A stretch of 64,000 nucleotides of DNA from the NCBI RefSeq assembly GCF_003626535.1, contig NZ_RBAL01000005.1, positions 124,001 to 188,000 on the forward strand, read 5' to 3'. The notes under the pieces are model-generated. The model saw nothing but the letters and a program-made list of their open reading frames with translations, did no database searches and had not been told where the DNA came from. This DNA comes from Streptomyces hoynatensis. GTDB taxonomy: Bacteria; Actinomycetota; Actinomycetes; Streptomycetales; Streptomycetaceae. Made by a program: the position numbers and the translations under genes. Below are positions 32,013 through 41,869 of this stretch, piece after piece. How positions within the stretch are numbered: the first letter of the stretch is position 1; each line of letters opens with the position of its first letter.

Positions 32013-33292
32013 CGGGGCGCTCCGGGGGAGACGAGGCCGGCCGTCTCGGCCGGCGAGCGGAAGGGGTGGGCCACCGGCAGGGTGGCGAGCAGTCCGGCGC
32101 GCTGGTCGGTCGGCGTCTCGCGCAGGATGCCGGAACGCAGCAGGCGGGCGCGTTCCTCGGCCGCGTGCTGGGCCCGCATGCCGACCACGCGCACCGCGGT
32201 CAGGGCCCGCAGCGCCCCGCCCTCGCGGGTCAGGGTGGTGGCGGCGACGACGCGTTCCGCGGTGCAGCCGGCCAGGGCGTGCAGCAGGCGCGTCCACTCG
32301 ACCGGCGAGTCCAGGGGCGCGGCGAGGCAGCAGTGGGTGAAGTCGATGCCGGCCCAGCTGTCCGGCAGGGACCGCCCCTCGCCCGCCGGGTCGCCGACCT
32401 GCCGCAGCAGCTCGCGCAGTTCGGGGGCGCCGAGCGGGGTGGTGGGGGCGCCGGCGGCGGCGAGCCGGGCGCGGATGCGGGCGGTGGCGGCGGCCGTCGC
32501 CGCCCGGGCGCCCGCCAGACCGCCGCCCCGCCGCTCGGCGGCCTCGGGGGCGCCGAACGCCTCGTAGCGCAGCACCAGCCAGGAGCGCACGGCCAGCGGC
32601 CGGGGCCCGCCGGGCAGCGCCCGGTAGGCGATCGTGGGCCGGTACCCGTACTGGAGGTCCCAGGGCGGCGGGCCGAACTGTTCGACGAGGAGCTGGGCGG
32701 CGGCGGGCCGGGCCGGGTCCGTGTCGAGCCACGCGCCCAGCAGGGCGGCGGGCAGGTCGGGGAGGGTGCCGGCGGGGAAGGCGAGGACCGCGGCGCAGCC
32801 CCGGCCGTCGGACAGCACGCCGAGCCCTGGCGCGTCCGCGGGCAGGTTCCGGTCGGCGACCTCGGTGACGTCCAGCACGGGCAGCAGCGTGTGCGCGAGC
32901 CCGAGGTGGTCCTCCCCCGGCTCCGGGATGCCTGCCGGGGTGGCCGCCTGCGGGAAGGGCTCGAGGAGCCTCCGGTCGGCGTGGACGCCCCGGCGCCGCA
33001 GCAGCCCGGCGGCGAGGGCGAGGGCCCCGGCGGCGGCCAGGGCGCAGCCCCCAGGGCCGCCGGCGGCAAGCCCGGCGAGGAGCAGGCCGAGGCCGCCCTC
33101 CACCGCCACCACCCGGCCCCGGCCGAAACCGCCGCGGCGGCCGGGCCGAGCGGCACTGCCGGGCCGAGCGGCACTGCCGGAACGGCCGGGGCGAGCGCCG
33201 GGGTGAAAGAGGCGGGAGAGGCGGGAAGGGTGGGAGGGGTGAGAGGGGTGGGAGGGGCCGGTGGGGCGGGTGGGTGTGCTCGTGCGGGTCAC
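32009..33292 (-). CDS. eccE: Type VII secretion protein EccE
   Basis: 427-residue peripheral component of the ESX membrane complex. A 70-residue Pro/Ser/Arg-rich N terminus with HPS and GSAARP repeats precedes two closely spaced membrane helices (VVAVEGGLGLLLAGLAAG and ALAAAGALALAAGLLRRRG). The soluble part that follows contains LPVLDVTEVADRNLPAD, GYRPTIAYRALPGGPRPLAVRSWLVLRYEAF and WTRLLHALAGCTAERVVAATTLTREGGALRALTAVRVVG. In mycobacteria EccE sits on the outside of the EccBCD core and stabilises it. The GTG at 33292 overlaps the eccB stop (GTGA) and has GAGGAG 7 bases upstream. Confidence 0.8.
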   Translation of the reverse strand: MTRTSTPTRPTGPSHPSHPSHPSRLSRLFHPGARPGRSGSAARPGSAARPGRRGGFGRGRVVAVEGGLGLLLAGLAAGGPGGCALAAAGALALAAGLLRRRGVHADRRLLEPFPQAATPAGIPEPGEDHLGLAHTLLPVLDVTEVADRNLPADAPGLGVLSDGRGCAAVLAFPAGTLPDLPAALLGAWLDTDPARPAAAQLLVEQFGPPPWDLQYGYRPTIAYRALPGGPRPLAVRSWLVLRYEAFGAPEAAERRGGGLAGARAATAAATARIRARLAAAGAPTTPLGAPELRELLRQVGDPAGEGRSLPDSWAGIDFTHCCLAAPLDSPVEWTRLLHALAGCTAERVVAATTLTREGGALRALTAVRVVGMRAQHAAEERARLLRSGILRETPTDQRAGLLATLPVAHPFRSPAETAGLVSPGAPR

Positions 33293-34770
33293 GGTGCCGT
33301 CTCCTCGGTGTCCTGGCCGGCTTCGCCGGCGGCCCCCGCGCCGTCTGCCGCGCCGGCCTCCCCGCCGTCCCCCTCGGCGGTGCGCTCGCGCAGTTCCCTG
33401 GCGGCGTCCTCGGGGTCGAGGACCGGCCCCCTGGGCAGCAGGTCCACGAAGGCGCGCGGCATCGAGGGCGCCGCCCGGTGGTCGTAGCGCAGGCGTTGCA
33501 CGGCCTCGGCGGAGGCGAACGGGTAGGCGATGCCGGCGTCGGTGATCAGGGTGTGGGTGCCGCCGGTGCCGCCCGAGGTGGTGGCGAGGACCAGGGCCCC
33601 GGCGCCCGGCGGCAGGTAGACGGCGTCGAGCAGGCCGAGCCTGGCGCCGTTCGCGGAGGTCACCGGCGCGAGCCCGGCCGGCTCCGGCATCCTGCCCGGC
33701 AGGTGGACGGTGGCCCGCCAGGGGGCGTCGCCCGGCTCGCTGCCCGGCGGGGTGCTCACGCACACCGGCTGCTCGCGGCCGGGTTCCGCGGCCCGGGGCA
33801 GGGCGTCGGGCCAGGCCGCGTCGCCCGGCGGCGGCTCCGCGGAGCGCGGGGCCGCCGCCGCCTGGGTGCCGTCGAGCGCGTGGTCCGCCCCGGCCGTGGC
33901 GCCGAGCAGCGCGTACACCAGGGGGGAGACGGACACCAGGCCGTCCGGACGCACCAGGTAGTACTGCGGGTTGGCGCCCTGGAGCCCGGTGTGGGCCAGG
34001 TCTCCCACCCGGGCGGGGAACGGCAGGGCCACCTGCGGTTCCGCGCCCGCGCCGCCGGGTTCGGGGGCGGTGATCGCGGGGCCCTCGGGCACGGTGGCCA
34101 GCACCTCGGGCGGCAACGGGACCGGGCGCACGCGCTGGAGGCCGAGCAGCCCGCGGACCGCCTCGGTCAGGGCGTGGCGGCGGCCTTCGGTGAGCAGCCA
34201 CAGCCCGCCGTCGTCCGTCTGCGCCAGCAGGGTGACGCCCGCCGCGCCCTCGCCCGGCGCCACCCCGGGCACCGACACGTACAGGGCGGTCCTGGTGGGC
34301 GAGCCGCCGGTCTCGGCGGGGATGACGCACAAGGTCCAGTCGCCGTCGAGGAGCCGGCCCTCGTCCGGCAGCGCGTCGGGGGCGCCCGGGATGCCGACGG
34401 GCAGTCCGCGGGGCGCCGCGTCGAGGGTGGCCTGCCGCACCCGGGTGAGTTGGCCGCCGCCGACCAGCAGGGCCGAGCTGAGGTTGAGCGCCGGGTGCAC
34501 GGTCCCGTCGCTGACCACGTAGCTGTCGCCGTCCTCGCCGACGACGACGGCCCCGGCGGAGGGCAGGGCGGGTCCCCGGCCGCCGCCCAGCCAGCCGGCG
34601 ATGCCGAAGCCCGCCATGAGCAGGACGGCGAGGACCGTGCCTGCGGCGAGGGTGCGGTTCAGCCGGCGGCGCGGATCGCGGGCGGCCTCGTCGGCGCCGC
34701 GCAGGAGGCTGGTGCTTCTGCGGCGCGAGTCGTAGGCGTGGGCGTCGGCCCGTTCGCGTGTCGTGGCCAT
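33289..34770 (-). CDS. eccB: Type VII secretion protein EccB
   Basis: 493-residue subunit with one membrane helix and a large extracytoplasmic domain. Seen: a cytosolic start ERADAHAYDSRRRSTSLLRG, the helix LAAGTVLAVLLMAGFGIAGWL, then repeated beta domains (GAVVVGEDGDSYVVSDGTVHPALNLSSALLV and DGGLWLLTEGRRHALTEAVRGLLGL). Two cysteines (CVIPAET and PVCVSTPP) could form the disulfide seen in mycobacterial EccB. It ends in an acidic Ala/Gly-rich tail. The ATG follows GGGGAG. The gap to mycP is 3 bases, so the genes are co-translated. Structural part of the inner-membrane ESX channel. Confidence 0.88.
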   Translation of the reverse strand: MATTRERADAHAYDSRRRSTSLLRGADEAARDPRRRLNRTLAAGTVLAVLLMAGFGIAGWLGGGRGPALPSAGAVVVGEDGDSYVVSDGTVHPALNLSSALLVGGGQLTRVRQATLDAAPRGLPVGIPGAPDALPDEGRLLDGDWTLCVIPAETGGSPTRTALYVSVPGVAPGEGAAGVTLLAQTDDGGLWLLTEGRRHALTEAVRGLLGLQRVRPVPLPPEVLATVPEGPAITAPEPGGAGAEPQVALPFPARVGDLAHTGLQGANPQYYLVRPDGLVSVSPLVYALLGATAGADHALDGTQAAAAPRSAEPPPGDAAWPDALPRAAEPGREQPVCVSTPPGSEPGDAPWRATVHLPGRMPEPAGLAPVTSANGARLGLLDAVYLPPGAGALVLATTSGGTGGTHTLITDAGIAYPFASAEAVQRLRYDHRAAPSMPRAFVDLLPRGPVLDPEDAARELRERTAEGDGGEAGAADGAGAAGEAGQDTEETAP

Positions 34771-34773
34771 CGG

Positions 34774-36303
34774 TCAGCTCCCCTTCCTGCCGCGCGGCGA
34801 GGTGGTGGAGGCGGGGACGTCGCCGCCGTCGAGCAGGCGCAGGGCGGGACCGGCCGGCCTCGCCGGGACGGGGGCGGCCCCGGTGCCGGGCTCCGCGGCC
34901 CCGGTGCCGGGCTCCGCGGCCCCGGTGCCGGGCTCCGCGGGCCCGGCCCGCCAGTGGCGGGCGGCGGCGCGGCGGATCGCGGGCGTGCCGAGCAGGCTGA
35001 GGGCGCAGGCGAGCAGCAGCACGCCGCTTGCGGCCAGGGCCCTGGCGGTGGCGGCGTCCACCAGGGGTTCCTCGCGCGGGACGGCCTGCACGGGGACGCT
35101 GCCCTGCGTCCCGTCCCCGGCTTCCTGCGCGGGGCTCGCGCCGAGGTGGGTCAGGGCGCCGAAGGGGTCGACGATCCCGGCGCCCGTGGCGTCGTTGCGG
35201 CCGCCGCCGACCGGGGAGGCCGACTCGGTGAGCCGCCGCGCCACCTCCTGGGCGGAGAGCCGGGGGAAGCGGGACCGCACCAGCGCGGCCACGCCCGACA
35301 CCTGCGCGGCGGCGAAGCTGTTGCCGGCCACGGTGCGGTAGCCGGAGCCCCCGGGGGCGGCCACGGTCAGGTCCTCGCCATAGGCGGACAGGTCGATCCA
35401 CTCGCCGGTGTTGGAGGAGTCCATGGGCAGTCCCGCGTCGGTGACCGCGCCGACGGCGAGCACGCCCTCGTAGGCGGCCGGGTACATCAGCCCGCCGCCG
35501 GGGCCCGCGTCGCCCTCGTTGCCCGCGGCGGCGACCACGACCACGTCGGCGGCGAGCGCACGCTCCACCGCCCGCCGGATGGCCCGGTCGTCCGCGGGCC
35601 GGCCGAAGGACAGGTTGAGCACGCCGACGTGCGCGTCGACGGCGTCGTCGATGGCGCGGGCGATGGTCTCGGGCGGCAGCTGTTCGACCGAGCCGTCCAG
35701 GCGCACCGGGTAGACGGTGGCGGCGGGCGCGACGCCGGTCATCCGGTCCCCGGCCGAGCGGCGGGCCGCGATCAGCCCGGCGATGGCCGTGCCGTGGCCC
35801 GAACAGTCCTGCCGGGGCGGCGGCGCGGTGCGCCGGGTCTGGCGTGCGGTCGCCTCCGCGGTGAACTCGCTGCCCCTGGTGACCGCCTCCCCGCCCAGGT
35901 CGGGGTGGCGGGCGTCGACGCCCGAGTCGACGACGCCCACGAGGACGCCCGCGCCGGTGGACAGGTCCCACGCCTGCCGCAGGCCGAGTTGGTCGATCAG
36001 CCGGTAGGGCCCGGCGTTCTCCGCCAGGTCCCCGCCGGTGACCTGGGTGCGGCAGGGGGTGGCCGCGGCGGGACGGGCGAGCCCGGGAACGGTCAGCGGG
36101 GCGGCGAGGCCCACGAGCAGCGCCAGGGCGGCGGCCCCGGCAACGCGGGGCAGGCGCGCGGGGCGGGCCGGGCGGGCCGGGCGCGCGGGGCGGCCCGGGC
36201 GCGCCGGGCGGAAGTACCGGGCGCGTTCCGGGGGTTGGGGCGGGCGGGCCGGACGGGCGGGGCCGGCCGGGTGCGCGGGCCCGGCGGGTGTGGTCCTTCG
36301 CAT
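34774..36303 (-). CDS. mycP: Mycosin, type VII secretion-associated serine protease
   Basis: 509-residue membrane-tethered subtilisin-like protease. An 80-residue N terminus has PARPARPA repeats and a signal segment (VAGAAALALLVGLAAPLTVPGLARPAAA). The catalytic triad is complete: Asp126 in GVVDSGVDARHPDL, His170 in DCSGHGTAIAGL and Ser329 in VAGNSFAAAQVSG, with oxyanion Asn262 in AAAGNEG. A C-terminal membrane helix (ALAASGVLLLACALSLLG) is followed by a cytosolic tail encoded by three 21-bp direct repeats (AEPGTGA, 34871-34940). Mycosins cap the ESX pore and cleave some substrates. Start ATG at 36303, 5 bases after the eccD stop. Confidence 0.9.
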   Translation of the reverse strand: MRRTTPAGPAHPAGPARPARPPQPPERARYFRPARPGRPARPARPARPARLPRVAGAAALALLVGLAAPLTVPGLARPAAATPCRTQVTGGDLAENAGPYRLIDQLGLRQAWDLSTGAGVLVGVVDSGVDARHPDLGGEAVTRGSEFTAEATARQTRRTAPPPRQDCSGHGTAIAGLIAARRSAGDRMTGVAPAATVYPVRLDGSVEQLPPETIARAIDDAVDAHVGVLNLSFGRPADDRAIRRAVERALAADVVVVAAAGNEGDAGPGGGLMYPAAYEGVLAVGAVTDAGLPMDSSNTGEWIDLSAYGEDLTVAAPGGSGYRTVAGNSFAAAQVSGVAALVRSRFPRLSAQEVARRLTESASPVGGGRNDATGAGIVDPFGALTHLGASPAQEAGDGTQGSVPVQAVPREEPLVDAATARALAASGVLLLACALSLLGTPAIRRAAARHWRAGPAEPGTGAAEPGTGAAEPGTGAAPVPARPAGPALRLLDGGDVPASTTSPRGRKGS

Positions 36304-36308
36304 CGGCC

Positions 36309-37856
36309 TCACGCCCTCAGGTCCAGGAGGGCCGGGTAGACCTCCCACACGGCCAGGCAGAGCGGCACGACGGACAGCAGGAGCGTCCCTTCCAGCAGGT
36401 CGATGGCGCGGGAGAGGCGGGGGTTCAGCCGGGTGCGGCCGGTGAAGAGGCCGACGAGGCCGGCCGCCAGGGCGATCAGCAGCGCGCCGGGCAGGGCCAC
36501 GCCCAGCATCGGGACCGTCTCGCCGAAGCGGCCGGTCACGTAGGCGGCCGCGGCGCCGCCCGCCGCGAGCAGGGCGCAGGTGAGGGGCACGGCGGCCTGG
36601 GCGGGCCCGGCGAACAGGCGGGTGCGCGTCAGCATCAGCAGCGTGAGCGCCGCGCCGAGCACGCCGGGCCACAGCCGGCCCGAGCCGAACAGCACCACGG
36701 CGCCGCCCCCGGCCACGAGGTGGCTGCCGGCCTGCATCCCGAGCAGCAGCCGGCGGGCGGCGGCGATCCTGGCGCGCAGCCGGTCGTAGGCGAGCTGGCT
36801 GGGCAGCGCGTCCAGTTCCTCCACGGTGGCCGCCACCTGCGGGCCCGGGATGCCGGCGAGGCGCACCGCGACCGTGGGCCACAGGGTGGTGAGGGCCAGG
36901 GCGAGCGGCGCCGCGATCGCCGCGGCACGCGCCGGCGCCACGTCCCACACCGCGCACACCAGTGCGCCGGTGGCGGTGAGCGGCCCGGCGGTCACCAGGG
37001 CGGCGAAGGCGCCGTCGCCGCCGTCGGCCAGCAGCGGGCCCACCGCGCCGATCAGGGCCAGCACCCCGCAGGCGAGGAGGAGTTGCCCGGCGGTGGCGCC
37101 GCCGAGGATGCCGGTGCCGCCGCCGAGCAGCCGGACGGCGCCGAGCATGGCGGGCGGGGCGGCCAGCACGGAGGCGAGGACGCCGGCCCGGGTGTCGCCG
37201 AAGGCGCGGGACAGCAGGAGGCCGAAGGACAGCGCGCACACGGCCGTGGCGAGGCCGAGCCAGCCGGGCAGCGCGCCGGGCGCCGCGTCGAGCGCGGCGC
37301 AGGCCGCGAGCACGGCCAGGGTGGCCAGCGCGCCGGTGGCCCCGCGGACGGCGGCGGCGGGCAGCCCGCCCCCCGCGCTCCCCCGGCCGCCGCCCCCGCC
37401 GGCACCCCCGGCAGCCCCGGCGGTTCCCGCGCTGTTTTCCCCACGGAAGTCCCCGCGGAAGTCCCCGCGCAGGTCCCTGCGGACGTCCCCGCGCAGGTCC
37501 CCGCGGATCTCCCGGCCCATGACCTCCACGACGTCGTCGTACAGCGGTGGCGTGGTGTCGTCGCTGCCCCGGCCGACGAACAGCAGGTCGCCCTCGCCCA
37601 CCCCTTGGGCGGCGAGCGGGGCCGCGGTGTCGAGCCGGGTGCCGTCGGCGCGGCGCAGCACCCAGCCGCCGTGCCCGACCCCGCCGTCGGGCCCCGGCTC
37701 CTCGCCGGCGTGCCGCAGCAGGGCCGGCATCAGCCGGGCCAGCGGAACGCCGGCGGGCACGGCGAGGTCGGCGCGGCCCGCGGGTCCCGCGAGGCCGATG
37801 CGCACGAACGTGGCGCCCGCCTGCGTCGCGGGCCGGTGGGTGAGGCTGCCGCTCAT
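36309..37856 (-). CDS. eccD: Type VII secretion channel protein EccD
   Basis: 515-residue polytopic subunit. The cytosolic ubiquitin-like N-terminal domain (about residues 13-105) has FVRIGLAGPAGRADLAVPAGVPLARLMPALLRHAG and GDLLFVGRG. A linker of alternating RGDL/RGDV/RGDF units follows (37441-37510), then about eleven membrane helices beginning GATGALATLAVLAACAALDA and ending LLSVVPLCLAVWEVYPALLDL. EccD forms the membrane vestibule of the ESX complex, contacting EccC and EccB. The ATG overlaps the eccC stop (ATGA). The 12-base repeated linker is unusual for the family. Confidence 0.88.
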   Translation of the reverse strand: MSGSLTHRPATQAGATFVRIGLAGPAGRADLAVPAGVPLARLMPALLRHAGEEPGPDGGVGHGGWVLRRADGTRLDTAAPLAAQGVGEGDLLFVGRGSDDTTPPLYDDVVEVMGREIRGDLRGDVRRDLRGDFRGDFRGENSAGTAGAAGGAGGGGGRGSAGGGLPAAAVRGATGALATLAVLAACAALDAAPGALPGWLGLATAVCALSFGLLLSRAFGDTRAGVLASVLAAPPAMLGAVRLLGGGTGILGGATAGQLLLACGVLALIGAVGPLLADGGDGAFAALVTAGPLTATGALVCAVWDVAPARAAAIAAPLALALTTLWPTVAVRLAGIPGPQVAATVEELDALPSQLAYDRLRARIAAARRLLLGMQAGSHLVAGGGAVVLFGSGRLWPGVLGAALTLLMLTRTRLFAGPAQAAVPLTCALLAAGGAAAAYVTGRFGETVPMLGVALPGALLIALAAGLVGLFTGRTRLNPRLSRAIDLLEGTLLLSVVPLCLAVWEVYPALLDLRA

Positions 37857-40800
37857 GACGGGTTCCCCCTGGGGTCGTCGAGGGTGGTCAGGGGCGAGTC
37901 GGCGCGGACCAGCTGCACCGGTACGTTGCCCAGCTTGCGGTGGAGGAGCAGGCCGCGGCCCTTGCGGCGCTGCGCCGGCTTGATGCCCCAGATGGGCATC
38001 TCGTCCTTGGGGATGCTCAGCAGGACGGCGGGCGTGTTGAGTTCCTTGAGGCGGCCGAGGACGGGCTCGGCGACGGCGCGCGCCGAGCCGCCGGCCTGGC
38101 GGGTGAGGAAGAGGTGGAGCCCGATGCCGCGGGCCTGCGGGAGCAGGTCGAGGAGCGCCTTCAGCGGGTTGCCGCGCGAGGTGGCGACCAGGTCGTAGTC
38201 GTCGACGAGGAGGTAGATCTCGGGCCCGTGCCACCAGGAGCGGTCGCGCAGTTGCTCCGGGGTGACGCCGGGGCCAGGGAGGCGTTTGCGCAGCCCCTCG
38301 ACGAGGCCGCCGACGACCTCGTGGGAACGTTCGAGGCTGGTCGAGTAGCCCAGCAGCCCCGGCCCCTCGAACTCGCGGAGCATCGTCATCCGGTGATCGA
38401 GAATGATCAGTTTGGCCTGCTCCGGGGTGTGGTTCTCGGTGATCTGGCGGGCAATGCCGCGCAGCAGCGAGGTCTTTCCCGACTCGCTGTCGCCGATGAC
38501 GATCAGCCCGGTGTCCTCGCCCGGGGTGAGCCGGACCGGTTCGAGGCGGTTGCCCTCCACCCCGATGACCACGCCGGGCCGCCCGGCCGGGTCCGCCGGC
38601 ACCTCGGCCGCGTCCAGGCTGGTCGGCAGCAGCCGCACCCCGGGGGCGCGGCGGCCCGGCCAGCACTCGGCGAGGTGGCGCACCAGCCCGGCCACGCCCT
38701 CGGCGAGCCCGGCGTCGGAGCGCACGCCGTCCACGCGGGGGACCGCCGTGAGGAAGTGCAGCTTCTCCTCGGTGATGCCGCGGCCCGGGCGGCCGGCGGG
38801 GATGGTGCGCTGCGCCTTGCGGTCCACCTCCGAGTCCAGCGGGTCGCCCAGCTTCAGCTCCACCTTGGTGCCGATGAGGTCCCGCAGGCCCATGCGCATG
38901 TCCAGCCAGCGGTTGCCGGTGACCACCAGGTGGATGCCGTAGGTGAGCATCCGGCCGGCCAGGGCGGTGAGGGTCTGCTCCAGCTCCGGATAGCTCTGCC
39001 GCAGCACCGCCCAGCCGTCGACGATCAGGAAGACGTCGCCGTGGGGGTCCTCCCGGCCGGAGGCCGCGGAAGGGCCGTCGGCGAAGCGGCCCTCGGCGCG
39101 GGCCGTGCGGTACCCGGCCATCGACTCGATGCCCGCCTCGCGGAACAGGGTCTCGCGGCTTTCGAGGATGCCGAGGACCTCGGCGACGGTCCGGTTGATC
39201 ACCTCCGCGTCGAGGCGTCCCGCGACGCCGCCCACGTGCGGCAGCCCGGCGAAGGGGAAGAGGGCGCCGCTGAAGTCCAGGCAGTAGAACTGCACCTCGG
39301 CCGGGGAGTGGCGCAGCGCCAGGGAGCCGATGAGGGCCCGCACCGCCGTGGACTTCCCGCTGCGCGGGCCGCCGACCACCGCGACGTGGCCGCCGGCCCC
39401 CGCCAGGTCCAGCTCCAGCGGGTCGCGGCGCTGGTGGAAGGGCCGGTCGACGACGCCGATGACGGCGGTCAGCGGGGCGTTGCCGCCGCCGCGGCCCGGC
39501 CGTTCCCCCGGCGCGGCGTGGAGCGCGTCCAGGGGCTCGGGCTGGTCGAGTGGCGGCAGCCAGACCTGGTGGGCCTGCGGCCCCTGCCCGGCCATCTGGC
39601 CGACCATCACGCCGAGCACCGTGGTGCCCAGATCCTCGCCCTCCCCGAACTCGTCGGGCTCCGGCTCGGGTTCGGGCTCCGGGGGGCGTTCGTCCACGGG
39701 GACGGGCAGGTGGCCGGCGCGGAACGGGCGGACGTCCGCGCCGCCGCCGAGCACGGCCTGCCCCGGGTCCTCGCCGGTGCGGTGGGGGCCGGAGACGTAG
39801 GCGGCGCGGAAGCGCCTGAGGGTGGCGGTGTCCGTCTTGAGGTAGCCGTGCCCCGGGGCGCTGGGCAGGTGGTGGGCGTCGGGCACGCCGAGGGCGGTGC
39901 GGCTCTCGCCCTCGGAGAAGGTCCGCAGGCCGATGCGGTAGGACAGGTGGGCCTCAAGTCCCCGCAGCCGGCTCTCGTCCAGCCGCTGGGAGGCCAGCAG
40001 CAGGTGCAGGCCAAGCGAACGGCCCAGCCGCCCGATCTGCACGAACAGGTCGGCGAAGTCCGGCTTCTGCGCGAGGAGTTCGGAGAACTCGTCGACGACG
40101 ATGAACAGGCTGGGCAGCGGCGGCAGGTCGGCGCCGCGCTGCCTGGCCCGCTCGTAGTCCCGCACCGAGACCAGGTTCCCGGCGGCCCGGAGCACCTCCT
40201 GGCGCCGGTTCATCTCGCCGGAGAGGGCCTCCTTCATCCGGTCGACCAGGGTGAGGTCGTCCTCCAGGTTGGTGATGACGGCCGCCACGTGCGGCAGTTC
40301 GGCCATGCCGGCGAAGGTCGCGCCGCCCTTGAAGTCCACCAGCACGAAGTTCAGCTGGTGCGGGGAGTGCGTGGCGGCCATGCCGAGCACCAGGGTGCGC
40401 AGCAGCTCCGACTTGCCCGAGCCGGTGGCGCCCACCAGCAGGCCGTGCGGGCCCATCCCGTTCTGCGCCGACTCCTTGATGTCCAGCTCAAGCGGCCCGC
40501 CGTCGGCGGAAAGGCCGATCGGGACGCGCAGCCGGTCCCGCATGGGCCTGGTGCGCCACAGGGTGTCCAGGTCGAGGCGCCCGGCGTCCTGGATGCCGAG
40601 CAGGCCCGGCAGCGTGTTGACGGCGGCCGTGAGGTCCTCGGCGTCGCCGGTGCCCGCCGAGTCCGGGCGGTACCGGGCGAGTTGCATCGCGAGGGCCTCC
40701 GCCTCGGCGACGGTCAGCCCGTCGGCGGTGCCCAGCTCCTCGCGGGTGTCGCCGCTCCGGACGGCGAGCGTGCCCTCCCCGATCTCCAGACGCACCCCGT

Positions 40801-41869
40801 GCGCCTCGGCCAGCGCCTCGGCCTGCCCGTCCACGTCCAGCACCGTGACGTGCTGCATCCCGCCGGGGTCGAGCAGCGCCTCCCCGCCCGTGGCCAGCCC
40901 GCCGTCCAGGACGACCAGCAGGTGCGGCACGTCGGGGTCGGGCGCGGCCCCGCGGCTGAACCGGGTCCGCCGGGTCAGCTCCGCGCCCAGCCACTCCTCC
41001 AGCACGGCGAGGCTCCGGTGCATCATCCGCACCGGGCCGACGTGGTCCAGCTCCTCCGGGTGGTGCACGTGCGGCAGCCACTTCAGCCAGCCCCACTCGG
41101 GCGCCTCCACGTCCCGGGTGCACACCACGATCCGCAGGTCCCTGGGCGAGTGGAACGTCACCGCGTGCGCGAGCATCGCACGCACCAGCGCCCGCGCCGC
41201 CTCGCGCCCCTCGCCGTCCGTGACCGACACGGCCGCGAAACGCCGCAGCGCCACCTGCACCGGCAGCCCCGGCACCACCGCGTACGCCTCGATGAACCGC
41301 TTGAGGGCCACGGTGCACAGCGGTTCCAGGTCCTCCACGTGGGCGGTCTCCGCCGCCTTCAGCGGGGTCGCCAGGTACCGGGGGCCGGCGCCGACCCGCA
41401 CCACCCCGAAGTCCGCGTCCCCGCCGCGGCGTTCCCACAGGCGGCGGCTGTCGGCCACGCACCACAGCAGCCGCGGGTGCGGGGCGCCCCACTCCAGCGC
41501 CTCCCGCTGGGCCTGCGCGGTGCGCCGCACCTCGGTCCTGGTGCGCTCCAGGTAGCGCAGGTACTCGCGGCGCTCGTGGCGGGCCTGGCTCTTCACCGCG
41601 CCGCGCTGCCGCAGCACCGAGCCGGCGATCATCGCCACGCTGGAGACCAGGAACATCGCGCCGATGACGTAGCCCAGGGTGCCGCGGCCCATGGTCAGCA
41701 TGTAGAGGACGGAGCCGAGTCCGCTGAGCGCGGGCAGCGCGCTCAGCCACACGTTGCCCTCCTCCGCCTTCGGCAGCAGCGGGGGCGGCTTGAGCACCAG
41801 CTCCTCCTCGGGCACCACCGGCGCCGCCGCCCGCGCCGGCCGCCGCACCACGCGGGTGGGGGCGTTCAC
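37853..41869 (-). CDS. eccC: FtsK/SpoIIIE-type ATPase EccC (EccCa-EccCb fusion)
   Basis: 1,338-residue motor of the secretion system. Two N-terminal membrane helices (ALPALSGLGSVLYMLTM and GYVIGAMFLVSSVAMIAGSVL) are followed by a DUF-like stalk and three ATPase domains, each with a full Walker A: LLVGATGSGKSELL (about residue 480), VVGGPRSGKSTAV (about 830) and IGDSESGKTSLL (about 1120). Walker B strands include FIVVDEFSEL and IYLLVDDYDL. EccC recognises C-terminal signals of Esx substrates and drives export; domains two and three usually bind the signal. The fused form is typical of Streptomyces and Firmicutes. The GTG at 41869 overlaps the upstream stop (GTGA). Confidence 0.92.
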   Translation of the reverse strand: MNAPTRVVRRPARAAAPVVPEEELVLKPPPLLPKAEEGNVWLSALPALSGLGSVLYMLTMGRGTLGYVIGAMFLVSSVAMIAGSVLRQRGAVKSQARHERREYLRYLERTRTEVRRTAQAQREALEWGAPHPRLLWCVADSRRLWERRGGDADFGVVRVGAGPRYLATPLKAAETAHVEDLEPLCTVALKRFIEAYAVVPGLPVQVALRRFAAVSVTDGEGREAARALVRAMLAHAVTFHSPRDLRIVVCTRDVEAPEWGWLKWLPHVHHPEELDHVGPVRMMHRSLAVLEEWLGAELTRRTRFSRGAAPDPDVPHLLVVLDGGLATGGEALLDPGGMQHVTVLDVDGQAEALAEAHGVRLEIGEGTLAVRSGDTREELGTADGLTVAEAEALAMQLARYRPDSAGTGDAEDLTAAVNTLPGLLGIQDAGRLDLDTLWRTRPMRDRLRVPIGLSADGGPLELDIKESAQNGMGPHGLLVGATGSGKSELLRTLVLGMAATHSPHQLNFVLVDFKGGATFAGMAELPHVAAVITNLEDDLTLVDRMKEALSGEMNRRQEVLRAAGNLVSVRDYERARQRGADLPPLPSLFIVVDEFSELLAQKPDFADLFVQIGRLGRSLGLHLLLASQRLDESRLRGLEAHLSYRIGLRTFSEGESRTALGVPDAHHLPSAPGHGYLKTDTATLRRFRAAYVSGPHRTGEDPGQAVLGGGADVRPFRAGHLPVPVDERPPEPEPEPEPDEFGEGEDLGTTVLGVMVGQMAGQGPQAHQVWLPPLDQPEPLDALHAAPGERPGRGGGNAPLTAVIGVVDRPFHQRRDPLELDLAGAGGHVAVVGGPRSGKSTAVRALIGSLALRHSPAEVQFYCLDFSGALFPFAGLPHVGGVAGRLDAEVINRTVAEVLGILESRETLFREAGIESMAGYRTARAEGRFADGPSAASGREDPHGDVFLIVDGWAVLRQSYPELEQTLTALAGRMLTYGIHLVVTGNRWLDMRMGLRDLIGTKVELKLGDPLDSEVDRKAQRTIPAGRPGRGITEEKLHFLTAVPRVDGVRSDAGLAEGVAGLVRHLAECWPGRRAPGVRLLPTSLDAAEVPADPAGRPGVVIGVEGNRLEPVRLTPGEDTGLIVIGDSESGKTSLLRGIARQITENHTPEQAKLIILDHRMTMLREFEGPGLLGYSTSLERSHEVVGGLVEGLRKRLPGPGVTPEQLRDRSWWHGPEIYLLVDDYDLVATSRGNPLKALLDLLPQARGIGLHLFLTRQAGGSARAVAEPVLGRLKELNTPAVLLSIPKDEMPIWGIKPAQRRKGRGLLLHRKLGNVPVQLVRADSPLTTLDDPRGNPS

